From: Geodermatophilus marinus
GTDB taxonomy: Bacteria > Actinomycetota > Actinomycetes > Mycobacteriales > Geodermatophilaceae
Direction of reading: 5' to 3'
DNA: 64,000 nt
Assembly (NCBI RefSeq): GCF_003428645.1
Contig: NZ_QVQH01000019.1
Coordinates: 22,784-86,783 of the forward strand
Under the pieces are notes generated by a model that saw only the letters and a program-made list of their open reading frames with translations, was not told where the DNA came from and searched no databases. This document shows positions 59,006-64,000 of this stretch, in pieces (the first letter of the stretch is position 1; every line of letters starts with the position of its first letter). The position numbers and the translations under genes were made by a program.

Positions 59006-59902
59006 TCAGGAGGTGGACGGCTCGGAGCCGACGGCACGGAAGACGTCGTCGAGCCGCGTGGGCGCCGCGGACAGCCCGAGCAGCTCGACGGCGTGGACGT
59101 CGGCCCAGTCGAGCAGTTTCTTGAGGTCGGCCTGCATGGTGAAGGTCTCGATCACATAGGTGCTCCCGGAGACCGGAGCCGAGTGCATCGGCGGCGTCGT
59201 CGCCCCCGGCGGGAGGGAGAACTGGATGGAGGCCGGCAAGGCCCGGGTCAGCTCGGACACCGTGCCCTGCTGGCGGAGGACGCCGCGGTGCATCAGCCCG
59301 ATCCGGTCGGCCCGCTGCTGCGCCTCCTCCAGGTAGTGCGTGGTCAGCACGACCGTGGACCCGTCCTCCCGCAGCTGCTGCACGGCGTCCCAGAGGGCGT
59401 CGCGGGACTGGATGTCCAGCCCGGTGGTCGGCTCGTCGAGGAAGATCAGCTCCGGCCGGCCGTAGACCGCGGTGGCGAAGTCCAGCCGACGCTTCTCCCC
59501 GCCGGAGAGCTGGGATACCCGGGTGTCGGTCTTATGGGAGAGGTCGACGACCTTCAGCAGCCGGTCGACGTCGTCCGCCCGCCCGGAGAGCCGGCCGACG
59601 AGGCGCACGGACTCCGCGACGCTCAGGTCGTCGGAGAAGCCACTCTCCTGCAGCATGATGCCGGTCCTGGGGCGCACTGCGCGCCGGTCCGTCGGGCGCC
59701 GGCCGAAGACGCGCACCGTGCCCGACGACGCCGTCCGGTGCCCCTCGACCACCTCCAGGGCGGAGGTCTTGCCCGCTCCGTTCGTGCCGAGGAGGGCGTA
59801 CAGCTCCCCCGGCTCGACCTGAAACGACAGGTCCTTGACGGCGTGGAAGTCGCCGTAGCGGACGTTCAGCTCGGCGACGTCGATGACGGGTGTGTCGGAC
59901 AT
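59006..59902 (-). CDS. ABC transporter ATP-binding protein (right module)
   Basis: DrrA/NatA-like ATPase: Walker A LLGTNGAGKTSALEVVEG, signature QLSGGEKRRLDFATAVYG, Walker B ELIFLDEPTTGLDIQ, H-loop VVLTTHYLEEAQ, and a C-terminal domain of about 80 residues ending in the DDVFRAVG motif. ATG at 59902 (MSDTPVIDVAELNV); 298 aa. Divergent from the sensor kinase across about 160 nt; likely controlled by it. Confidence 0.92.
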   Translation of the reverse strand: MSDTPVIDVAELNVRYGDFHAVKDLSFQVEPGELYALLGTNGAGKTSALEVVEGHRTASSGTVRVFGRRPTDRRAVRPRTGIMLQESGFSDDLSVAESVRLVGRLSGRADDVDRLLKVVDLSHKTDTRVSQLSGGEKRRLDFATAVYGRPELIFLDEPTTGLDIQSRDALWDAVQQLREDGSTVVLTTHYLEEAQQRADRIGLMHRGVLRQQGTVSELTRALPASIQFSLPPGATTPPMHSAPVSGSTYVIETFTMQADLKKLLDWADVHAVELLGLSAAPTRLDDVFRAVGSEPSTS

Positions 59903-60060
59903 GCATCCATGGGACGACGCCGGGGCGGGGCCGCCCAGTGCCGTCCCGTCACTGTTCGGCGTGACGCAGCCGGGGCAGAGCGCATGACGCGGCGTCACTA
60001 CCGACCGGACGTGCCGACGGGAAGGATGGTGCTATCTCCGCCCCCGTCAGGAAGCCGCCC

Positions 60061-61224
60061 GTGGACGCACGCAGCCAGCGATGGGCGACCGCCGAGTCGT
60101 CGCGACGTCGGTTCCGGACGCTCAACCTCACCCTGTTCCTGCCCCTGCTGTCCGCTGTCGGGGCGGTCCTGGTTGCCCGGCAGGCGCAGACGTGGCAGCA
60201 GGCCGGCGTGCTGGGGCTGGGGCTGGTCGCCGCGCTGGTCGCGTTCGAGCGGTGGACGGCGGGTGACATCGCCCGCGTTGCCGTCCCGTGCCTCGCCGTC
60301 GCGGGGGCGGTCTGGCCCTACGGGGTGCTGGCGTTGGACGGCGGGTGGGCAGCCGCGTACTACCCGGTCGCGCTCGCGGGCTCCCTCGTGGTGTCCCACC
60401 TTCCCCGGCACCGCGCTGCCGCGGCGGGCGGCCTGGTCGCCTACGTGGCGGCGGTGGGCGTGCTCGGGTTCCTGACCGGCTCCGCCGGCGGTGCCGACGA
60501 CCTGATCGACCTCGTGCTCTTCCCGGCCGGCTTCACGGCGGTCGTCACCGGGCTGATGTTCCCCAACAAGCGCTTCTACGACGTCGTGGCCGACATGGAG
60601 GCCGAGCACGACCGCGAGGCCGAGCTCGCGGTGACGCGCGAGCGGATGCGGTTCGCCGGCGATCTGCACGACATCCAGGGCCACACCCTGCACGTGGTGA
60701 AGCTGAAGGTCGCGCTGGCCCAGCGGCTGCTGCGCAGCGAGCCCGAGCGCGCGGAGCAGGAGCTGCGCGAGATCCACGCGCTGGTCGGCGACACGATCGA
60801 GCAGACCAGAGAACTGGCCTACGGCCGCCGGAAGCTCAACATCACCGCGGAGCTGGAGAACGCGAAGAACCTGCTGGAGGCGGCGGGCATCCGAGTCCGC
60901 GTGACGTGCGACGCCGCGGCCGCCCGGGCGGACGAGCTCCTCGCGCAAGTGCTCCGGGAGACCACGACCAACATCCTCCGGCACTCGCGGGCCACCCTCG
61001 TCCGCATCTCGCTCTCGGCGGACAGCCTCACCGTCCTGAACGACGGGGTCGACGGGCAGGGCCCGCCGGAGGAGCGCGGGCTGGCCGACCTCGGGCGCCG
61101 GCTCGCGGCCGGCGGGGGCGCGCTCACCGTCGAGCGCGCGGACGGCTGGTTCCGGACGGCGGCGACCTCCCCCGCAGCGCCGGCCCCCGGTGATCGGGTG
61201 GCGGCGGGCGAGGCAGGCCGGTGA
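60061..61224 (+). CDS. Sensor histidine kinase, DesK-like (right module)
   Basis: Membrane part with about five helices (LTLFLPLLSAVGAVLVARQA through LIDLVLFPAGFTAVVTGLMF), DHp motif RFAGDLHDIQGHTLHVVKLK with the phospho-His, then VLRETTTNILRHSRATLVRI (N box) and a short G box (ERGLADLGRRLAAGGGAL). GTG at 60061 with AGGAAG upstream; 387 aa. DesK-like kinases sense membrane state in Bacillus; the signal here is unknown. Its stop overlaps the regulator start. Confidence 0.92.
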   Translation: MDARSQRWATAESSRRRFRTLNLTLFLPLLSAVGAVLVARQAQTWQQAGVLGLGLVAALVAFERWTAGDIARVAVPCLAVAGAVWPYGVLALDGGWAAAYYPVALAGSLVVSHLPRHRAAAAGGLVAYVAAVGVLGFLTGSAGGADDLIDLVLFPAGFTAVVTGLMFPNKRFYDVVADMEAEHDREAELAVTRERMRFAGDLHDIQGHTLHVVKLKVALAQRLLRSEPERAEQELREIHALVGDTIEQTRELAYGRRKLNITAELENAKNLLEAAGIRVRVTCDAAAARADELLAQVLRETTTNILRHSRATLVRISLSADSLTVLNDGVDGQGPPEERGLADLGRRLAAGGGALTVERADGWFRTAATSPAAPAPGDRVAAGEAGR

Positions 61225-61823
61225 TCACGGTCGTCCTGGCCGACGACGAGGTGCTGCTCCGGAGCGCGCTCGCCTCGCTTCTCCCCCTCGAGGGCGACAT
61301 TACGGTGCTGGCCGAGGCGTCCGACGGCGCCGAGGCGGTGCAGGCCACGCTGGCGCACCGGCCCGACGTGCTGGTCGTCGACCTCGAGATGCCCGGCGTC
61401 GACGGCCTGGCGGCTGTCGCCGACATCCGGCGAGTGCTGCCCGGGCAGGTCGTCCTCATGCTCACCAGGCACGCCCGGCCAGGCGTGCTCCGCAGCGCGC
61501 TGCGACTCGGCGTCCAGGGGTTCGCCAGCAAGGCGGCCGAACCCGCGCACATCGCCTCGGTCATCGCGGCACTGCACGACGGCCGGAGGTGGATCGACCA
61601 GGACGTCTCGGCCGCTGCGATCGTCGACGACAGCCCGTTGACCGACCGGGAGGTCGACGTGCTGCGGGTGACCCGCGAGGGCTACTCGGTCGCCGAGATC
61701 GCGACCCGTCTGCACCTCGCGCCTGGGACGGTACGCAACTACCTGTCCAGCGCCATGCAGAAGACCCAGACCCGCACCCGCCACGAGGCGGCTCGCTACG
61801 CCCGTGAGCACGACTGGCTGTAA
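61221..61823 (+). CDS. LuxR-family response regulator, DesR-like (right module)
   Basis: The 200-aa regulator: ITVVLADDEVLLRSALASLL, phospho-Asp in VLVVDLEMPGVDGL, a Thr at LMLTRHARPG, Lys in FASKAAEPAH, and HTH PLTDREVDVLRVTREGYSVA then HLAPGTVRNYLSSAMQKTQT. The ending RTRHEAARYAREHDWL is typical of DesR-like regulators in actinobacteria. GTG at 61221 overlaps the kinase stop (GTGA). Last gene of the island. Confidence 0.93.
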   Translation: MITVVLADDEVLLRSALASLLPLEGDITVLAEASDGAEAVQATLAHRPDVLVVDLEMPGVDGLAAVADIRRVLPGQVVLMLTRHARPGVLRSALRLGVQGFASKAAEPAHIASVIAALHDGRRWIDQDVSAAAIVDDSPLTDREVDVLRVTREGYSVAEIATRLHLAPGTVRNYLSSAMQKTQTRTRHEAARYAREHDWL

Positions 61824-61947
61824 ATGCCCTCCCCACGGAGGAAGCGCGACCTCGTGCAGGCAACTGCCCCCACCACCTGTGGCGCTCAGGCACGTTGAAG
61901 GCACGGCCTACGCTCGGCTGGGCACTGACCAGCCATGACGTCGCGTC

Positions 61948-62001
61948 GAGACCCAGGCTTCCAAGCTGACTACGCGGGTTCGATTCCCGTCACCCGCTCC
62001 A
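61948..62001 (+). other. Displaced 3' end of tRNA-Gly (att-site candidate, right boundary)
   Basis: Contains the anticodon loop region CTTCCAAGCTG, T-arm GGGTTCGATTCCCG and 3' end CACCCGCTCCA, but no D-arm or 5' acceptor. It aligns without gaps to 44249-44302 (46 of 54 identical). The closing base of the anticodon stem is a G-G mismatch, so it could not form a tRNA even with a 5' half. Confidence 0.8.
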
Positions 62002-62007
62002 TTGCGA

Positions 62008-62040
62008 TGTCGCGGGGCACCGTTCAGGTGTCCCGCGACA
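62008..62040 (+). terminator. Hairpin after the tRNA-Gly fragment
   Basis: TGTCGCGGGGCACC (62008-62021) pairs with 62027-62040 with one wobble and a short loop, followed by CCGTTGCTTCTGC. It lies 7 nt after the CCA end, the position of a tRNA terminator, and is what the intact tRNA-Gly at 44229 lacks. Confidence 0.65.
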
Positions 62041-62310
62041 CCGTTGCTTCTGCACGGTTCGCATTGTCGGCGCGGCTCTCGTCCCTCCGGCGACTGAGAG
62101 TCTCCGTCAGACTCGGGCGGTTCATTCACGACTACGCCGGCCGCCTCGCGCTTCCACAGAACCGGCTCCACGGCAACCGGCGCTCGCGCTGTGGCAGGCA
62201 CCGCTGTCGTGAAGACAGCTACGGCCGGTCGCGTTCCATTCTCAACAGCGATGTTCCAGCACACTGGGGCTGGTGTGTGCTCGACCGACATGGGCAGGAG
62301 CTGTGTCGCC

Positions 62311-63417
62311 ATGACCCATGATCCGCTGGATGACGAACGCAGGTGGGCCGCGGACAAGCGCGATTTCGTCGCCGATCGCCGTGATGACATCGCTGCGGAG
62401 CGGGACAGTGTCGCGGACGCCAGGGATGCTGCGGCCGATGAACGCGACCGGCTTGCCGACGTGCGGGCGGCCTTGCTGGACGAACGTGAGCGACGCGGCG
62501 ACGCTCGCGCCGCCGTCCAGGGTATTCCTCTGGACGGCCCCGCTGCCGAGCCTGGTGAGCCCGTATGGCAGCGAGATGATGGCCGACGTTCGCGCCGCCG
62601 GGCGGCTCGGGAACGGGAGGACCGTCGTGCCGAACGGGACGCCGCGGCGGCAGCGCGGGGCGAGGCGGCGACGCGACGGGAGGCCGCCCAGCCGACCACT
62701 CTGCTCGCGATGGTCTTTGCCGAGATCGCCGAGCATCTCTACGCGGCCGACAACGTCGCCGACGTCCTTCTCAAGGTCGCAGAAGCTGCCGTGTCCACCG
62801 TGGCGGGCTGTCGGATGGCCAGCATCACCCTCAGCGAAGGTGGTGCGTTGCGCACCGTGGCGTCGACCGACCCTGCCGCCAGCGCCACCGACGACGCCCA
62901 GTACCAGGCCGGCCAAGGGCCCTGCCTGACCGCCATCGACGAACCGGTTGTCTACGCGCCGTCGTTTCCCGATGGGCGCTGGCCCGAGCTCGCGTCCCGC
63001 CCACTCGACTTCGGCGTGCAGTCCACAGTTTCCTACCGCCTGGCCGGGGCGCACGCCACCGCGCCCAGTCCCCTCGCCGGATCCATGAATCTCTACGCCG
63101 TCACGGCGGACGCGTTCGGCGACGACGCGCGCACGATCGGACTCGTTCTGGCCGCCCACGCCTCCGTGGCCGCCCGGGCGGTCCACGACCGCGTCACCCT
63201 CGAAGAACTGGGACAGCACCTGCAGGTGGCTCTGTCCTCCCGAGACGTGATCGGGCAAGCCAAGGGCATCATGATGGAACGGCTCAAGATCACGCCGGAA
63301 GCCGCGTTCGACCAGCTGCGGCGCTCCTCCCAGCGGCTCAACCAGAAGCTGCGCGACGTGGCCGCACGACTCACGGAGACCGGCGAGATCGACGACGCGG
63401 GCACCACGAGACGCTGA
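62311..63417 (+). CDS. GAF-ANTAR domain transcription antitermination regulator
   Basis: About 368 aa. N-terminal charged coiled coil of about 130 residues with DxRDxxADxRDxxAxER-like heptads, a GAF domain (FAEIAEHLYAADNVADVLLK, QAGQGPCLTAIDEPVVYAPS), and a C-terminal ANTAR domain (LSSRDVIGQAKGIMMERLKI, FDQLRRSSQRLNQKLRDVAA) that binds RNA hairpins to prevent termination. ATG at 62311 (AGGAG 10 nt upstream) preferred over 62290. The long coiled coil before GAF is less usual and may mediate oligomerisation. Confidence 0.88.
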   Translation: MTHDPLDDERRWAADKRDFVADRRDDIAAERDSVADARDAAADERDRLADVRAALLDERERRGDARAAVQGIPLDGPAAEPGEPVWQRDDGRRSRRRAAREREDRRAERDAAAAARGEAATRREAAQPTTLLAMVFAEIAEHLYAADNVADVLLKVAEAAVSTVAGCRMASITLSEGGALRTVASTDPAASATDDAQYQAGQGPCLTAIDEPVVYAPSFPDGRWPELASRPLDFGVQSTVSYRLAGAHATAPSPLAGSMNLYAVTADAFGDDARTIGLVLAAHASVAARAVHDRVTLEELGQHLQVALSSRDVIGQAKGIMMERLKITPEAAFDQLRRSSQRLNQKLRDVAARLTETGEIDDAGTTRR

Positions 63418-63943
63418 CCGGCCGCGTCGTGCCGGCCAGGGGATGACCCTGGACAGGGACCACCGTCACGAGAATCACGACTGGCCCCACCGCGGACCCC
63501 CCCGGTGTAGCCATGCTCCCCGCCAGAATCGTCGCCTAGCGCGTGGGCGAGCTCGACGCACCGTTCGCGTGTGCATGTGCACCTGCGCACGTGGATCCGA
63601 CGCGGTTGCTGCATCCGCCGGCGCGACAGCTTTCCTCGGGGGTAGCGCACCGTCGCCGCTGTCGAGCGCGGTGGTCCGTCCGTCGGCTGTTCGACCGAAC
63701 ACCTGGCCTGGGATCACGGAGATCACGGATGACGCGTCCGCCAGCCTGGTTCGGAGGGCGGTCGTCCATCGACGGCGAGCGAGCCGGTCCCCTGCCGGTC
63801 CCGCGTCATGCCGCGCCCCGTGGCCGCGAGTCGGGCAGGGTGCCCCACAACTACGCAGGGGGCCAGGGTCGGGCGGGACTGCTGCACGAGTAGGTGACAT
63901 CTGATCTGTGGTGCCGAGAGGCGCCGCTGGAAGGATGCTCACC
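63418..63943. other. 526-nt gap with no credible gene
   Basis: Reading frames on both strands look like random high-GC translation without family motifs or a good ribosome-binding site. GC is lower than in the core. The right part probably contains the unrecognised left end of the IS element. Confidence 0.5.
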
Positions 63944-64000
63944 GTGCCCAAGCCCTACCCCAAGGAGTTCCGCGACGACGTCGTGAACGTCGCTCGCAAC
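63944..64000 (+). CDS. IS3-family transposase OrfA, N-terminus only (window edge)
   Basis: GTG at 63944 reads (M)PKPYPKEFRDDVVNVARN up to the last base, the N-terminus of an IS3-group helix-turn-helix OrfA (HTH-transposase). The gene continues beyond the window, so completeness cannot be judged. Confidence 0.75.
   Translation, partial: MPKPYPKEFRDDVVNVARN

Noticed and set aside
61900..62005. A second complete tRNA-Gly gene
   Set aside because: The D-arm, 5' acceptor strand and a paired anticodon stem are missing; only the 3' part matches.
63418..63943. Genes in the gap before the transposase
   Set aside because: No reading frame there has family motifs, a good start site or coding-like composition.

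Overview
The window is very GC-rich, uses GTG starts freely, and is packed with same-strand 4-nt GTGA or ATGA gene overlaps. Together with the gene order (rpsT-lepA, rne-rplU-rpmA-obgE-proB, folC-DUF4233-ndk, clpP1-clpP2-clpX-tig) this points to an actinobacterium. A member of the Geodermatophilaceae (Blastococcus, Geodermatophilus or Modestobacter) is my best guess; that is inference from gene content, not a database match.

Region 1 (1-44.2 kb) is ordinary core chromosome. From left to right it holds: lepA (its end cut by the window) and rpsT; the competence genes comEA-comEC with holA; degV; a nadD-rsfS-phosphatase operon; a MoxR ATPase/VWA pair; proA. Next comes a zinc-uptake operon (znuA-znuC-znuB-zur) with a Zur-type palindrome on the znuA start, then a MarR regulator, an acyl-CoA dehydrogenase, a vapBC toxin-antitoxin pair and def. 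Then proB-obgE-rpmA-rplU-rne, a radical-SAM/DUF2344 pair, ndk-DUF4233-folC, valS, a broken AbiEi/DUF559-like gene, clpX-clpP2-clpP1, tig, tRNA-Pro, an amidase and tRNA-Gly. Several hairpin terminators separate the units.

Region 2 (44.25-62.0 kb) looks like a genomic island of about 17.7 kb inserted in tRNA-Gly(TCC). The intact tRNA is on the left. A 54-nt copy of only its 3' part (46 of 54 bases identical), followed by a terminator-like hairpin, is on the right. No integrase is visible. Both ends carry a two-component system paired with an ABC-2 exporter, in mirrored order: RR-HK (-) then ATPase-permease (+) on the left; permease-ATPase (-) then HK-RR (+) on the right. Each ABC operon runs on into a small protein sharing an EPASVTAARQLA motif, which I do not recognise. 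On the right the intermediate gene is a frameshifted GPP34 gene; on the left it is a 216-aa membrane-anchored protein. The middle of the island has a class A beta-lactamase, an alpha/beta hydrolase, a DUF6518-like membrane protein, an SRPBCC protein, a large LuxR (LAL-type) regulator, and a RidA/NAD(P)-binding pair. A 23-bp element occurs three times, each about 150 nt upstream of a start codon, and may mark a regulon of the LAL regulator.

Region 3 (62.0-64.0 kb) holds a GAF-ANTAR regulator, an apparently empty 0.5-kb stretch, and the first codons of an IS3-type transposase cut off by the window edge.

Four genes show signs of single-base loss or a missing stop: comEC, the maleylpyruvate-isomerase-like gene, the AbiEi-like gene and the GPP34 gene. 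They may be real lesions or assembly indels in GC runs.
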